A stretch of DNA of 64,000 nt, from positions 1-64,000 of the forward strand of contig JAAZAV010000014.1 of assembly GCA_012514145.1 (NCBI GenBank), in the 5' to 3' direction. Shown here in pieces: positions 53,857-63,839 of this stretch (position 1 is its first letter; every line of letters starts with the position of its first letter). The position numbers and the translations under genes were made by a program. The DNA comes from Clostridiales bacterium. GTDB lineage: Bacteria; Bacillota; Clostridia; Oscillospirales; CAG-272. Under the pieces are notes generated by a model that saw nothing but the letters and a program-made list of their open reading frames with translations, did not search any database and had not been told where the DNA came from.

Positions 53857-53953
53857 ATAATTTACATCTTCCTGTATATCGATGTGAAATCATCATATGT
53901 GTAGTATTCTGTTGCGAAAGAGAAAACACACCTAAAACTTGTTGGAGGAACAA

Positions 53954-54532
53954 ATGGAAAAAAAGGAAAATCAGCGCACTCGTCTTACAAAACAGCTTCT
54001 CAGGAAGAGTCTTGTATCACTGCTTCAAAAAAAACCGTTATATCAGATTACCGTAAGTGAATTATGCAGCGAGGCTCAAATAAACCGTTCGACCTTTTAT
54101 AAGCATTACGGCAATGTTGTGGATGTAATGACCGAACTCGAAAATGAGGTCAGACAAAAAATAAAAAGCTGTACGCAGGAAATCAAGACGGAAGGTATTG
54201 ATTATGCGTTGCAGCCTTTGTATAATCTTCTTTGTTATATGAAAGAAAACCAAGACACGATTTGCCTGATATTAAAACACAGTTACGACGACAGCTTTCT
54301 GAAAACGCTGGTAAAAGATGTGCTTGTGTTCATGACCGACGTTATTAGTAATCCGCAAATCAAGGAGGTTGCCCTCTCTGATTATATTTTCAAATTTATA
54401 ATAGCAGGTAATATCAATATCATAGAAAACTGGATAACCGGTTCAATGAATGAAACGCCAATGGAGATAGCGCAGATCATCTGTGATATCTCCATTGCAA
54501 TACTTCAGATGGAGCGTTCAACACAAAAGTGA
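53954..54532 (+). CDS. TetR/AcrR family transcriptional regulator
   Basis: 192 aa. The HTH is ITVSELCSEAQINRSTFYKHY near 35-55, followed by a helical ligand domain of the clostridial TetR type. ATG at 53954 has TTGGAGGAA five bases upstream, while the frame's earlier TTG lies before that site. It is divergent from the MMPL gene and convergent with the ABC exporter gene. By analogy it would repress the MMPL gene, but that gene has lost its 5' part. Confidence 0.9.
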   Translation: MEKKENQRTRLTKQLLRKSLVSLLQKKPLYQITVSELCSEAQINRSTFYKHYGNVVDVMTELENEVRQKIKSCTQEIKTEGIDYALQPLYNLLCYMKENQDTICLILKHSYDDSFLKTLVKDVLVFMTDVISNPQIKEVALSDYIFKFIIAGNINIIENWITGSMNETPMEIAQIICDISIAILQMERSTQK

Positions 54533-54554
54533 TGCATCGCTAAATGATTCATTT

Positions 54555-56420
54555 TTATTCCGTATCTTTCTGTTCGCGGTATTTCTCCGCCTGCGCTTCA
54601 AACATCTCGTAGTACATACCCTTTTTCCGAATAAGCTCTGAATGAGTTCCCTGTTCCGCAATCTCTCCGTCTTTCATCAGGTATATCATATCGGCGTCGA
54701 CGATGTTGGACAGCCGATGGGAAATGACGACCGTCGTGGCTTTGACATTTTTGTCCCGGATAACTTTGTTAAGTTTCGCTTCCGCCAGTGGGTCAAGCGC
54801 ACTCGACGGTTCATCCAGAAGCAGCAGACCGAAATCCCCGGTATATACACGGGCAAGACCGAGTTTCTGTTCTTCGCCGCCGGATAATTCTATCCCGTCT
54901 TCCGAGAATTCTTTCGTTATATATGAATCGATGTCGGCGCCCGACTTCTCGAGCACCTTTATAAGATCCAGCATGTCGAGAATTTCGAGTACCTTATCAT
55001 CCGACACTTCGCGGTAGAGCTTCACATTGTCTTTGAGGGAAAACGAATAGATGACAGGCTGCTGGAATGCAACTCCGATCTCGGTGCGTGTTTTATGTAT
55101 GTCATATTTTTTGATATCGGTTCCGTCAATCTCGTAACTGCCGTCGTCGAAGTCATAAAGCCTTAGCAGCAGCTTCACCAAAGTGGACTTCCCCGAACCG
55201 TTTTCGCCGACGATAGCGGCTTTTGCTCCGGCGGGAATGTGCATATCGATGCCTTTAAGTCCGAAATTGGAGTGTTCGTATTTGAACGACGCGCCGGAAA
55301 GATCGATCCTGAACGGAGAGTGCGTCTGCGGGTCAATCAAATCCTTTGCATCGTCCGGAGACTCGATCTTTGATTTCGCATCCATGAAAACGCGCATCTT
55401 CTGAACATAAAAGCTGATGCTGTTTGCTGAGACAACAATATTAGTCAGAGACGAAATGTATGAGCGCAAAGACCAGCTCGCGCTGAACAGCGCGGCAAAG
55501 CTGCCTATACTCAGATTGTTATGAATTATTTCATATGAGAGATACAGCATTATCAGGAAACTCGTGATAATTGTATTCAAGTTGTCAAATGTCGAGAAGA
55601 GTATCCTCTTCGGAACAAATCTTTTCAAAATCGAGACTTTTTCATCGGCGGCATCATCATAAACCGAGAACATAAATTCGCCGGCGCGGGTACACTTCAG
55701 ATCGGCGGCATTCTCCCGCAGATAAAATATCCTGTTTACAAACCCGAGCCTTCTGTCGGTATATACCAGTTTTTCATCTGCCTGATGCGAAAGCTTATTC
55801 TTCGGGAAAGAGATCAGCGTTGATATTATTATGTTGATTATTACAAACAACATCAGAAAGAAGCTGACGCTTGACATCATCGTTATTATAACAAAAATAC
55901 CGGAAAACAAAGAAATAAAAGAAACTATAGATGACTTAGCTGTATTCACGTAATCGGTAAAGTCATTTATGGTCCAGGTATAATTGTTAAAGTACTCCGG
56001 GTTGTTGATAAAATTATAATCCGTTGCCAACGCCTTCTTATATACTGATTTTCTTATTTTATCGAATATTTTAGCCTCAATGGGGGAGCTGTAGCGACTA
56101 TATATGTCATTAATCAGTTTCAGACAAAAAAGCAATGCCAGATATATCCCTATCAGCGCGAGAACATTCAAGAATGCCTTTCCCTCTGCAATAGCGTCCA
56201 CAACTGCGCGCGTTATATTCAGATTTAAAAATGTAGATAAGGGTATGAAAATCATCTCAACCAGCAGCGTGACAAAAAAGAACTTTTTGCCATACTTCCA
56301 ATAGAAAGAGAAAAGATAGAACATGTCTTTAAATGCTTTGAGATGTTTCATACGATTTACCTCGCTCGGACTTTCATTGATTTTGTTTGTATAAGCCATT
56401 GCTTCTTCGTCATAAGCCAT
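54555..56420 (-). CDS. ABC exporter, fused permease and ATPase
   Basis: 621 aa half-transporter. Six membrane helices (about 45-330) precede a nucleotide-binding domain with Walker A GENGSGKST near 415, signature LSGGEEQKLGLAR near 520 and Walker B LLLLDEPSSALDP. It is an exporter-type ABC, not an importer. The start is uncertain: ATG at 56420 lacks a ribosome site, whereas ATG at 56351 has GAGG eight bases upstream and gives a 598-aa protein starting MKHLKAF. Substrate unknown. It lies directly downstream of the feo operon. Confidence 0.88.
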   Translation of the reverse strand: MAYDEEAMAYTNKINESPSEVNRMKHLKAFKDMFYLFSFYWKYGKKFFFVTLLVEMIFIPLSTFLNLNITRAVVDAIAEGKAFLNVLALIGIYLALLFCLKLINDIYSRYSSPIEAKIFDKIRKSVYKKALATDYNFINNPEYFNNYTWTINDFTDYVNTAKSSIVSFISLFSGIFVIITMMSSVSFFLMLFVIINIIISTLISFPKNKLSHQADEKLVYTDRRLGFVNRIFYLRENAADLKCTRAGEFMFSVYDDAADEKVSILKRFVPKRILFSTFDNLNTIITSFLIMLYLSYEIIHNNLSIGSFAALFSASWSLRSYISSLTNIVVSANSISFYVQKMRVFMDAKSKIESPDDAKDLIDPQTHSPFRIDLSGASFKYEHSNFGLKGIDMHIPAGAKAAIVGENGSGKSTLVKLLLRLYDFDDGSYEIDGTDIKKYDIHKTRTEIGVAFQQPVIYSFSLKDNVKLYREVSDDKVLEILDMLDLIKVLEKSGADIDSYITKEFSEDGIELSGGEEQKLGLARVYTGDFGLLLLDEPSSALDPLAEAKLNKVIRDKNVKATTVVISHRLSNIVDADMIYLMKDGEIAEQGTHSELIRKKGMYYEMFEAQAEKYREQKDTE

Positions 56421-56488
56421 TAGTTATATACGTTTTGTTTCACCACACAATACGTATATGCAGCGGCTTTTGTTCCCGAATAATATAA

Positions 56489-56510
56489 GGGGCTGTATCA
56501 AAACAGCCCC
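56489..56510 (-). terminator. Terminator of the feo operon
   Basis: A perfect 8-bp stem (GGGGCTGT paired with ACAGCCCC) with a 6-nt loop; the minus strand continues TTATATTATT. It lies just after the small Cys-rich gene. Confidence 0.7.
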
Positions 56511-56515
56511 AATAA

Positions 56516-56674
56516 CTATCTTTTTGATCTTTTTAAATTTGACGCATTGCAGCCGTTGCACGCAGCGCAGCATCCGCTGCACCCGCTTTTTCTGCGTTGT
56601 TTTATTATATGCAATACAGCGAGTCCGGCGGCTGCGGCAACAGATGCGATAAGCAAATAATCTATAATACTCAT
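56516..56674 (-). CDS. FeoB-associated Cys-rich membrane protein
   Basis: 52 aa. One membrane helix (about 6-25) is followed by a basic stretch and a Cys-rich cluster CSGCCAACNGC (residues 32-42), then a Lys/Arg-rich end. This matches the small Cys-rich membrane protein often encoded just after feoB. Its ATG overlaps the feoB stop as ATGA and GGAGG lies about nine bases upstream, inside feoB. It probably binds iron or supports FeoB (family knowledge). Confidence 0.88.
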   Translation of the reverse strand: MSIIDYLLIASVAAAAGLAVLHIIKQRRKSGCSGCCAACNGCNASNLKRSKR

Positions 56675-58680
56675 ATAAACAGACCTCCGATCTGATAGAC
56701 CGCAAAGGCTGCCAGCCAGGCTATACCGGTCTGCATGACTACCACCCCAAAGGTTACGAGCTTCGAACCCATTTCGCGTTTAACTGTGGCTATGGCTGCG
56801 ATACAGGGTGTATACAGCAGTGTGAAAACTAAGAAACTGACTGCGGTAAGTGGCGTGAAAAATGATGTGAGGGATGTGCTCAGGTTATCAATACTGGTAT
56901 GAAGCAGCACCGACAAGGTGGAAATCACTGCCTCCTTTGCGGTAAATCCGGAAATCAGCGCCGTTGCGATTCTCCAGTCGCCAAAGCCGAGGGGGCTGAG
57001 TAAAGGAGCGATACACTGTCCCAACGTTGCCAGCATCGAATCGGCGCTGTCAGCCACTACATTTAAGCGTATATCAAAGGTCTGAAGAAACCAAACGATT
57101 ACCGTCGCAACAAATATGATTGTAAAAGCACGCTGCAGGAAATCCTTTGCTTTATCCCATAAAAGGAGCGCTACACTCTTTGGCGATGGTATACGATAAT
57201 TCGGCAGTTCCATGACAAATGGAACCGGATTGCCTTTAAATATTGTGCTTTTGAATGCATAAGCAGTTAGCAGACCTATTATAATGCCAGTACCATATAG
57301 TGCTATCATCACAAGCGCTCCCTTTCCCGGGAAGAAAGCCGCTATAAATACCGAGTATATAGGCACTTTTGCCGAACAGCTCATAAAGGGTGTTATTAAA
57401 ATAGCCAGCTTGCGGTCACGGTCGGATGACACGGTTCTGGTAGCCATTATTGCCGGCACAGTGCAACCGAATCCCAGCAACATAGGCACAAATGCGCGTC
57501 CGGAGAGACCGATCTTTCGCAGTGGGCGATCCATGACAAAGGCAATTCGCGCCATGTAGCCGGTATCCTCAAGTATCGAAAGGAAAAAAAAGAGTACCAC
57601 AATAACCGGCAAAAAGGAAAGCACTGCACCGACACCCGAAAAAATGCCGTCAATTATCAGCGAATGAACAACCGGATTAATACCGAAGTTTGTCAGCGCT
57701 CCGTCAACCGCCGCGGACAAAGCTTCTATAACTTTGCTCATCAAATCCGATAAAAAGGAACCGATTACATTGAATGTCAACCAGAAGATAACACACATGA
57801 CAACGATAAATACCGGAATTGCTGTATACTTTCCTGTAAGAATCCTGTCATACTTCAGCGAACGCAGATGCTCACGACTTTCCTGAGGCTTTACCACACA
57901 GCGCGCCACCGCTTGCTCAATGAAAGTATATCGCATGTCAGCAAGGGCTGCATTGCGGTCCAGACCCGTTTCGATCTCCATCTCGACGATAATATGCTCC
58001 AGCATCTCGCGCTCGTTAGTTAAAAGCTCGAGACGATCAACCATGTCGCTGTCACCTTCGATAAGCTTTATAGTACAGAATCGGCTCGGCAGTTCAAGAC
58101 GGTCTGCGTGGTCCTGGATAAGATGCATAACAGCATGAATACAGCGATGAACCGGCGAACTGTTATCGCAGAAGTCGTGAACCGAGGGAAGTACTCTGTT
58201 CTTTGCCACTTCCACTGCCCGGTCAATGAGCTCGGAAACACCGTCGCCCTTAAGCGCGGATATTGGTACAATCGGAATGCCGAGAGCTGCGCTCAAGCAT
58301 ATTATATCGATGGTGCCACCGTTTGCGTGAACCTCATCCATCATATTCAGCGCCAGCACCATTGGCACGCGCAGTTCTATAAGCTGCAGTGTCAGATACA
58401 GGTTACGCTCAATATTTGTAGCATCCACAATATTAATAATACCCGCCGGTTTTTCGTTTAGTATGAAATCCCGGGCGATTATTTCCTCCTGAGTGTAGGG
58501 ACGCAGCGAGTAGATACCCGGCAGATCCACCACTTCGCAGTCCTTTGTACTGCGAACCGAGCCCACCATATGATCCACAGTAATACCGGGAAAATTACCG
58601 ACATGCCGGTTTGAGCCGGTGAGTGAGTTGAAGAGTGTGGTTTTGCCGCAATTCTGGTTTCCGACAAGCGCTAAAATCAT
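56671..58680 (-). CDS. feoB: Ferrous iron transport protein B
   Basis: 669 aa, Fe(II) transporter. The N-terminal G domain has G1 GNQNCGKTT near 8-16, FPGIT (G2) and DLPGIY (G3). A GDI helical region follows, then the membrane core with two gate-type repeats (VLFFFLSILEDTGYMARIAF and a second one). The start is chosen as the ATG that overlaps the feoA stop by ATGA; an ATG four codons earlier sits too close to its GGAGG. It is part of feoA-feoB-small Cys-rich gene. Confidence 0.95.
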   Translation of the reverse strand: MILALVGNQNCGKTTLFNSLTGSNRHVGNFPGITVDHMVGSVRSTKDCEVVDLPGIYSLRPYTQEEIIARDFILNEKPAGIINIVDATNIERNLYLTLQLIELRVPMVLALNMMDEVHANGGTIDIICLSAALGIPIVPISALKGDGVSELIDRAVEVAKNRVLPSVHDFCDNSSPVHRCIHAVMHLIQDHADRLELPSRFCTIKLIEGDSDMVDRLELLTNEREMLEHIIVEMEIETGLDRNAALADMRYTFIEQAVARCVVKPQESREHLRSLKYDRILTGKYTAIPVFIVVMCVIFWLTFNVIGSFLSDLMSKVIEALSAAVDGALTNFGINPVVHSLIIDGIFSGVGAVLSFLPVIVVLFFFLSILEDTGYMARIAFVMDRPLRKIGLSGRAFVPMLLGFGCTVPAIMATRTVSSDRDRKLAILITPFMSCSAKVPIYSVFIAAFFPGKGALVMIALYGTGIIIGLLTAYAFKSTIFKGNPVPFVMELPNYRIPSPKSVALLLWDKAKDFLQRAFTIIFVATVIVWFLQTFDIRLNVVADSADSMLATLGQCIAPLLSPLGFGDWRIATALISGFTAKEAVISTLSVLLHTSIDNLSTSLTSFFTPLTAVSFLVFTLLYTPCIAAIATVKREMGSKLVTFGVVVMQTGIAWLAAFAVYQIGGLFI

Positions 58681-58913
58681 ACGCTTTCGCATTCCTCCCT
58701 AACCACAATATTCTTTGAATCTTCAATGCGCAGTGTAAGTTCATAACCGCGAAGTTGTATCTGTATTGGATCACCCATGGGAGCAACCTTTCTGAGAGTT
58801 ACTCTGGTCTTGGGGATGAGTCCCATATCAAGAAGACGAAGCCGCAGTGCGCCCTCGCCTCCAACGCTTGTGATTATGCCCGAACAGCCGGGCTTCAGCT
58901 CATCTAATGTCAC
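58677..58913 (-). CDS. feoA: Ferrous iron transport protein A
   Basis: 78 aa, SH3-like FeoA, with LRLLDMGLIPKTRVTLRKVAPMG in the family core (about 26-48; given here as positions rather than a full motif) and the last strand LRGYELTLR. It starts with GTG at 58913, preceded by GAGG nine bases upstream. FeoA interacts with FeoB and tunes its activity. Confidence 0.94.
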   Translation of the reverse strand: MTLDELKPGCSGIITSVGGEGALRLRLLDMGLIPKTRVTLRKVAPMGDPIQIQLRGYELTLRIEDSKNIVVREECESV

Positions 58914-58985
58914 AAAGAGTTACCTCGATGCCGTCTCCGGCACCCTTTCGTTCAGAAGTACATCATCTCTACATTAATCATAAAT

Positions 58986-59014
58986 ATGTTAGCACATGCT
59001 AACTCCATTGTCAA
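58986..59014 (-). promoter_or_regulatory. Promoter of the feo operon
   Basis: Minus strand TTGACA, 17-bp spacer, TAACAT. The spacer and -10 box overlap the palindromic operator at 58988-59003. Confidence 0.75.
58988..59003. promoter_or_regulatory. Candidate DtxR/MntR-type metal-repressor operator
   Basis: GTTAGCACATGCTAAC has two perfect 7-bp arms (GTTAGCA/TGCTAAC on the minus strand) with a 2-bp centre. It covers the -10 region of the feo promoter. The arm sequence resembles DtxR-family sites and not the Fur box. The repressor is not in this window. Confidence 0.65.
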
Positions 59015-59057
59015 TAGTTTGTTTGTTTATTCCGAATTTTTGTTGATAATAACAATA

Positions 59058-59093
59058 GAAGCGTGTGCAGCCAACGAAGGCTGCACACGCTTC
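59058..59093 (-). terminator. Terminator of the ctsR-mcsA-mcsB-clpC operon
   Basis: A perfect 15-bp stem (GAAGCGTGTGCAGCC and its reverse complement) with a 6-nt loop; the minus strand continues TATTGTTATTAT. It lies 26 bp beyond the clpC stop. Confidence 0.85.
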
Positions 59094-59119
59094 CAACAAT
59101 AATGTTTATTCGTTAATGT

Positions 59120-61651
59120 TTATTCGTTCTCTTTCTTTACCGTTTCTTCGGCATCTGTCTTTCGGTAGACCACCTTGCCGTCTTCCATAACGGCGGTGAC
59201 AGTATCTCCGGCAGATACCAGACCTTCCAACATAGCGGTTGAGAAGCTGTCCTCGATGCGACGCTGAATCTCGCGGCGGAGCGGACGGGCACCGTATACA
59301 GGGTCGGTACCCTTCTCTGCCATGAATGCGACAACATCATCGCCGAATGTGATCGAGATTCCGAGAGCTTCGATTCTCTTGCCAACTTGGGCAAGCATGT
59401 TTGCGGCGATTACCCTTATATTCTCCGAGGTCAGCTTGTTGAATACTATTATCTCATCGAGACGATTGAGAAATTCCGGACGGAAGGTACTCTTCAGGCT
59501 TTCCATAACCCGTTCGGTTATCTCGGCATGATCCTGCTCTGCATTGGGGCTTTCGGCGGCAAAACCGAGACTGCGAGCCTTATCAGAAATCAACTGAGCC
59601 CCTACATTAGAGGTCATGATAATAACAGTGTTTTTAAAGTCAACCTTTCGTCCCTGTGAGTCGGTGAGTATACCGTCCTCAAGAATCTGAAGCAGGATGT
59701 TGAAAACATCGGGATGCGCTTTTTCGATCTCATCGAAGAGCAAAACCGAGTACGGACGGCGGCGAATCTTTTCGGTGAGCTGGCCGCCTTCCTCGTAACC
59801 AACATAACCGGGAGGAGAGCCGATCAGCTTGGATACACTGTGCTTCTCCATATACTCGGACATGTCGATTCGTATCATTGAGTTCTCGTCTCCGAAGAGC
59901 AATTCTGACAATGCTTTGCTCAGTTCGGTTTTACCGGTACCTGTGGGACCGAGGAAGATGAATGAACCCATAGGCCGCTTGGGGTCTTTGAGTCCCAGAC
60001 GTCCTCGGCGAATGGCTCTTGCAACAGCGCTGACAGCGTCATCCTGACCAATGACCCGCTTTTTCAGCATTTCTTCAAGGTTAAGAAGTCTCTCGCTCTC
60101 CTCTTCGGCTAACTTCTGTACAGGTATACCTGTCCATGCTGTAACAATGTCGGCAATATCGTCAGCTCCAAGTACCAAATCTCCGCCGTTCTTTGCGCCG
60201 CGCCACTCCTCTTTTGCCTTATCAAGCTCTGCCCGGACGGCGTTTTCGTCATCGCGAAGCTTTGCCGCTTTCTCAAAATCCTGAGCCGCGGCAGCAGCCT
60301 CCTTTTCGGCAGCTATGGTACGGCAGCGCTCTTCAAGTTCTTTTACACCCTTCGGCGCGGTCATGTTGGCAATACGCAGACGCGATGCCGCTTCATCAAT
60401 GAGGTCGATAGCCTTATCGGGCAGATAACGGTCGCCGATATAGCGCACCGACAGTTTAACTGCCGCTTCAATCGCTTCATCGGTTATAGTTACTTTGTGA
60501 TGCTCCTCGTATTTGCCGCGGAGACCGTGAAGAATTTCGATTGCCTCATCAGGTGTAGGCTCACCTACCATTACCGACTGGAAACGGCGTTCAAGTGCCG
60601 CATCCTTCTCGATATGCTTGCGGTATTCTGTTATTGTGGTGGCGCCGATTACCTGAATCTCTCCCCGCGACAAAGCAGGCTTGAGTATGTTCGCGGCGTC
60701 AACCGCACCCTCAGCGCCGCCCGCGCCGATAATGACATGAATTTCGTCAATGAAGAGAATTACATTGGGATTATTAAGCACTTCTCCCATGACGCCCTTC
60801 ATGCGTTCCTCGAATTCACCGCGGTACTTGGCGCCGGCTATCATACCGGATACATCAAGAGTAACAATCAACTTGCCTTCAAGGGTTTCGGGTACATCTC
60901 CGGCGACTACCTTCTGTGCAAGACCTTCAACCACGGCAGTTTTACCCACTCCAGGCTCGCCTATCAGGCAGGGGTTGTTTTTTGTACGGCGGGAGAGTAT
61001 CTGGATCACACGCTCCATCTCGGGTTCACGTCCAACTATCGGGTCAAGTTTACCCTCCCTTGCATATGCCGTTAGATCTCTACCGTACTTTTGAAGCGTC
61101 GGCATGGAACTGAGCGATTTCTGACCGACGCCACCACTCTCGCCGCGATTAGCGCCGATATCACTGCCGTCTCCTCCGTCAATCCCCGCTCCGTCAGCAG
61201 TTCTTTCAGTCTGCTGTGCAATCTGAATTCTCTGTGCCAGATCTTTGCGGAGAACTTCCCGCTCTTTGCCCAGTTTTTCAATTACCCGCACCGCAACACA
61301 ATCAGCCTCCGATAGAATGACATAGAGCATATGCTCCGAGCCGATGCTGCGTGTACCGGTTGATATGGCAAATCTCGCGGAATTCTCAAACAGCTGCTTG
61401 GTTCTGGGTGTCAGATCAGCAGCTGAAACCCGGGTCGCTTTAACCTCACCCGTCTCGGATGAAATCAGACGTCGGCAGTCCTCTGCGGTAATTCCATACT
61501 CGGCGCACAGCTTTCCTGCCATGGTTTCGGTATCTGATACAATTCCGATAAGAATATGTTCGGTACCGATATAGCTGTGACCAAGCTCGCTTGCCGTACG
61601 AATTGCTATATTAAGTGCATTCTGCGCACTCTGTGAAAATTTTGCAGTCAT
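59120..61651 (-). CDS. clpC: ATP-dependent Clp protease ATPase subunit ClpC
   Basis: 843 aa, AAA+ unfoldase that feeds substrates to ClpP. Two N-terminal repeat units ([30 protein letters not shown]) form the adaptor-binding domain. The first AAA domain has Walker A GEPGVGKT near 229, a middle UVR/M-domain segment lies near 445-475, and the second AAA domain has GPTGTGKT near 570 and Walker [12 protein letters not shown]. It is last gene of the stress operon; AAGGGA precedes the ATG. radA, its usual follower, is absent here. Confidence 0.97.
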   Translation of the reverse strand: MTAKFSQSAQNALNIAIRTASELGHSYIGTEHILIGIVSDTETMAGKLCAEYGITAEDCRRLISSETGEVKATRVSAADLTPRTKQLFENSARFAISTGTRSIGSEHMLYVILSEADCVAVRVIEKLGKEREVLRKDLAQRIQIAQQTERTADGAGIDGGDGSDIGANRGESGGVGQKSLSSMPTLQKYGRDLTAYAREGKLDPIVGREPEMERVIQILSRRTKNNPCLIGEPGVGKTAVVEGLAQKVVAGDVPETLEGKLIVTLDVSGMIAGAKYRGEFEERMKGVMGEVLNNPNVILFIDEIHVIIGAGGAEGAVDAANILKPALSRGEIQVIGATTITEYRKHIEKDAALERRFQSVMVGEPTPDEAIEILHGLRGKYEEHHKVTITDEAIEAAVKLSVRYIGDRYLPDKAIDLIDEAASRLRIANMTAPKGVKELEERCRTIAAEKEAAAAAQDFEKAAKLRDDENAVRAELDKAKEEWRGAKNGGDLVLGADDIADIVTAWTGIPVQKLAEEESERLLNLEEMLKKRVIGQDDAVSAVARAIRRGRLGLKDPKRPMGSFIFLGPTGTGKTELSKALSELLFGDENSMIRIDMSEYMEKHSVSKLIGSPPGYVGYEEGGQLTEKIRRRPYSVLLFDEIEKAHPDVFNILLQILEDGILTDSQGRKVDFKNTVIIMTSNVGAQLISDKARSLGFAAESPNAEQDHAEITERVMESLKSTFRPEFLNRLDEIIVFNKLTSENIRVIAANMLAQVGKRIEALGISITFGDDVVAFMAEKGTDPVYGARPLRREIQRRIEDSFSTAMLEGLVSAGDTVTAVMEDGKVVYRKTDAEETVKKENE

Positions 61652-61683
61652 ATTACTTTTCCCTTCGTTTGTTAGTTATCCGC

Positions 61684-62694
61684 TCAGGCAGTTGCGCTGA
61701 GGGTTTCACGGATGTATTCTGCTCGTCTGCGGTCACGCTCGTGTTCTCCGATTTCACAACCGGCATTCACCGACAGCGTTGCCGGCTGAATATCTGTCAT
61801 AAGTCCGCCCAGAGCCTCAAGAGTCAGCTCGGGAATAAGTCCGAGTGATATACCGAGACGTATATCTGCGTATAGTTTCATAAACTCTCCGGAGGACATA
61901 AGTGATGCATATCTCAGTGTCCCGTATGCTCTGCGGCATCGATCGGTCATTGCATCGGGATTGTCGGAATATAGAGCGTTTCGTGCGGCACGCTCACTTT
62001 CAATTATTTTACGCACGACCTCGTTCAGCTTTCGGATTGAATCTTCTTCTGAAATGCCGAGAGTAACCTGATTTGAGAGCTGATACAGACACCCGTCAAA
62101 ATCACTGCCCTCGCCGTACAAACCACGTATGGTAAGTCCTATTTTTGAGAGCTGCGGGAACAGTGAGTTCAGACGACGGGTTCTGGTCAGTGCCGGCAGG
62201 AAAAGCATTACCGATGCACGCATGGCTATTCCGAGATTTGTAGGACAGGAGGTAAGGAAACCCAGTTCGGCGTCATACGCTATGTCAAGCGCATTGTTGG
62301 CAGCATCGTCGGCACCGCAGAGCCGTTCATAAGCTTCGTTAAGAGCCATGCCGGGCAGGATGCACTGCATGCGAAGGTGATCTTCTTCACACACCATTAT
62401 GTATATTCCCCTAACCTCGCTGTATATCAGCCTTCTCGGCAGACTGCCGCTGACGAAATCCGGGGAGATAAAATGCTTTTCGGCAAGCGAGGCTGCTTCA
62501 AAACGGCTGAGATTTGTCATATCGACAACCGTCCAACCTTCTCCGAAAACACCGCTTACACGCTCGATAAGCGCCCTTGCTCCCGGCTCATCAAGTTTGG
62601 AAGGAAACGGAAATCCGCTGAGATTCCGCGCAAAACGTATTCTGGTGCTGATGACAACATCATCATCACGACCTTTTGTGTTGTACCATGACAT
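61684..62694 (-). CDS. mcsB: Protein arginine kinase McsB
   Basis: 336 aa. A phosphagen-kinase-fold enzyme that phosphorylates arginine residues to mark proteins for ClpCP. VISTRIRFARNL near 14-25 forms the nucleotide-binding Arg segment, and FLTSCPTNLGIAMRASV near 155-171 is the McsB catalytic-Cys motif. ATG at 62694 is chosen because AAAGGAGAG lies eight bases upstream within the mcsA end; 14 more codons upstream are open but unrelated. It follows mcsA directly. Confidence 0.95.
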   Translation of the reverse strand: MSWYNTKGRDDDVVISTRIRFARNLSGFPFPSKLDEPGARALIERVSGVFGEGWTVVDMTNLSRFEAASLAEKHFISPDFVSGSLPRRLIYSEVRGIYIMVCEEDHLRMQCILPGMALNEAYERLCGADDAANNALDIAYDAELGFLTSCPTNLGIAMRASVMLFLPALTRTRRLNSLFPQLSKIGLTIRGLYGEGSDFDGCLYQLSNQVTLGISEEDSIRKLNEVVRKIIESERAARNALYSDNPDAMTDRCRRAYGTLRYASLMSSGEFMKLYADIRLGISLGLIPELTLEALGGLMTDIQPATLSVNAGCEIGEHERDRRRAEYIRETLSATA

Positions 62695-62695
62695 G

Positions 62696-63271
62696 TCAGT
62701 TACTCTCCTTTCCGCCTTCGAGCCTGCGAATCTCATCGCGAAGCTCGGCGGCTCTTTCGTAGTTCTGAACCTCTACCGCTTTTTTTTGCTCGTTATTAAG
62801 AGCGGTAATACGCTCTTTTAGTATCTGTTCTTCTGTTTTTACAGGTGATCCCAAAATCTTTTCGTTATCATTTACATAATCATTTACATATCCGGAGGGA
62901 ATCCGTCCCACATGACGGGATCGCCCGTGAATCTTTGCTACCGTGGGAGCAAGCTCCTCCTTGAAGACCTCGTAGCATTTCGCGCAGCCTACTTTACCGC
63001 CCGATACAAGCTCTCGATAACTTGAGCCGCACAGAGGACAGACTTTCTCGGTGGATGCACCTCGAACCTGAACGGGAGTACCTAAAAGCGAACTGAACAG
63101 GTCAATACCGAAGGGATCGCCGAAGAATCCGCCGCTCTGAGTTGCCGCTGTTCGGCTTGCGCCTGCTGATGCAGCGCACTCAGAACATAGCGCCAGTTCG
63201 GTTACCTTACCGTTATTATTCTGTTTATAAAACACATTCGCGGTATTTATTCCGCATTTTTGACACAGCAT
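62696..63271 (-). CDS. mcsA: McsA, zinc-finger activator of McsB
   Basis: 191 aa. Four Cys pairs (CQKC at 3-6, CSEC near 28, CPLC near 78, CAKC near 95) form zinc sites, and a C-terminal UVR motif (EVQNYERAAELRDEIRRLE, about 165-183) binds partners. It activates McsB and, with it, controls CtsR. It lies between ctsR and mcsB, with AGAGAGGG before the ATG. Confidence 0.95.
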   Translation of the reverse strand: MLCQKCGINTANVFYKQNNNGKVTELALCSECAASAGASRTAATQSGGFFGDPFGIDLFSSLLGTPVQVRGASTEKVCPLCGSSYRELVSGGKVGCAKCYEVFKEELAPTVAKIHGRSRHVGRIPSGYVNDYVNDNEKILGSPVKTEEQILKERITALNNEQKKAVEVQNYERAAELRDEIRRLEGGKESN

Positions 63272-63373
63272 TTTAATATCCCTCTCTTCATATACTGGTA
63301 ATATCGCACATGGGGTCTTTACGTAAAGTTACACTGCTATAAATAAATCTAAAACTGCACCGGAGTAACAATA

Positions 63374-63805
63374 CTAATTGCCAACCAAAGCGTAAACAAT
63401 GCGTTTGAGCATCTCTGCCCGAAGTCCGTCATCATCGACGGTCAACAGCGCTGTCCTTATTATTGCACTTTCGCGACTGTTAATAACCTCAGCAGAATGC
63501 AGATTTGACACATAAACCTCGGCTGTTCGTTTATCAAGCTCATCTCCTACCGCGTGGAAATAATGCATAAGATACTCGTCGGACGACAGCTCCTGGCGTA
63601 TGATCCGAACATAACCACCGCTGCCCCGTCTGCTTTCTATGACATATCCCTTATCAGGTGTAAAACGGGTAGTGATTACATAATTGATCTGACTTGGCAC
63701 CGAGCCAAGCCTGCGTGCCAGGTCATTCCTTTTGATTTCAATGACTCCCCCGGCATCATCCAGCATTCTCTCTAATATTTCGGCAATTTCATCTGCGATA
63801 CCCAT
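63374..63805 (-). CDS. ctsR: CtsR, repressor of class III stress genes
   Basis: 143 aa. N-terminal winged HTH (DLARRLGSVPSQINYVI) with the wing RRGSGGYVRI near 55-64 that enters the DNA minor groove, followed by the helical C-terminal dimer domain. ATG at 63805 has AAAGGAGG eight bases upstream. It represses its own operon at the boxes upstream; heat releases it, and McsB acts on it. Confidence 0.96.
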   Translation of the reverse strand: MGIADEIAEILERMLDDAGGVIEIKRNDLARRLGSVPSQINYVITTRFTPDKGYVIESRRGSGGYVRIIRQELSSDEYLMHYFHAVGDELDKRTAEVYVSNLHSAEVINSRESAIIRTALLTVDDDGLRAEMLKRIVYALVGN

Positions 63806-63839
63806 TCGGTCGCCTCCTTTCATTTAAGTGCTGTAAAGC

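Noticed and set aside
54555-56420. ABC gene as the missing importer for the binding proteins
   Set aside because: It is a fused six-helix permease-ATPase of exporter type, which does not work with external binding proteins.
58914-59060. Fur box upstream of feoA
   Set aside because: No GATAATGATAATCATTATC-like sequence is present; the only palindrome is of the DtxR type.
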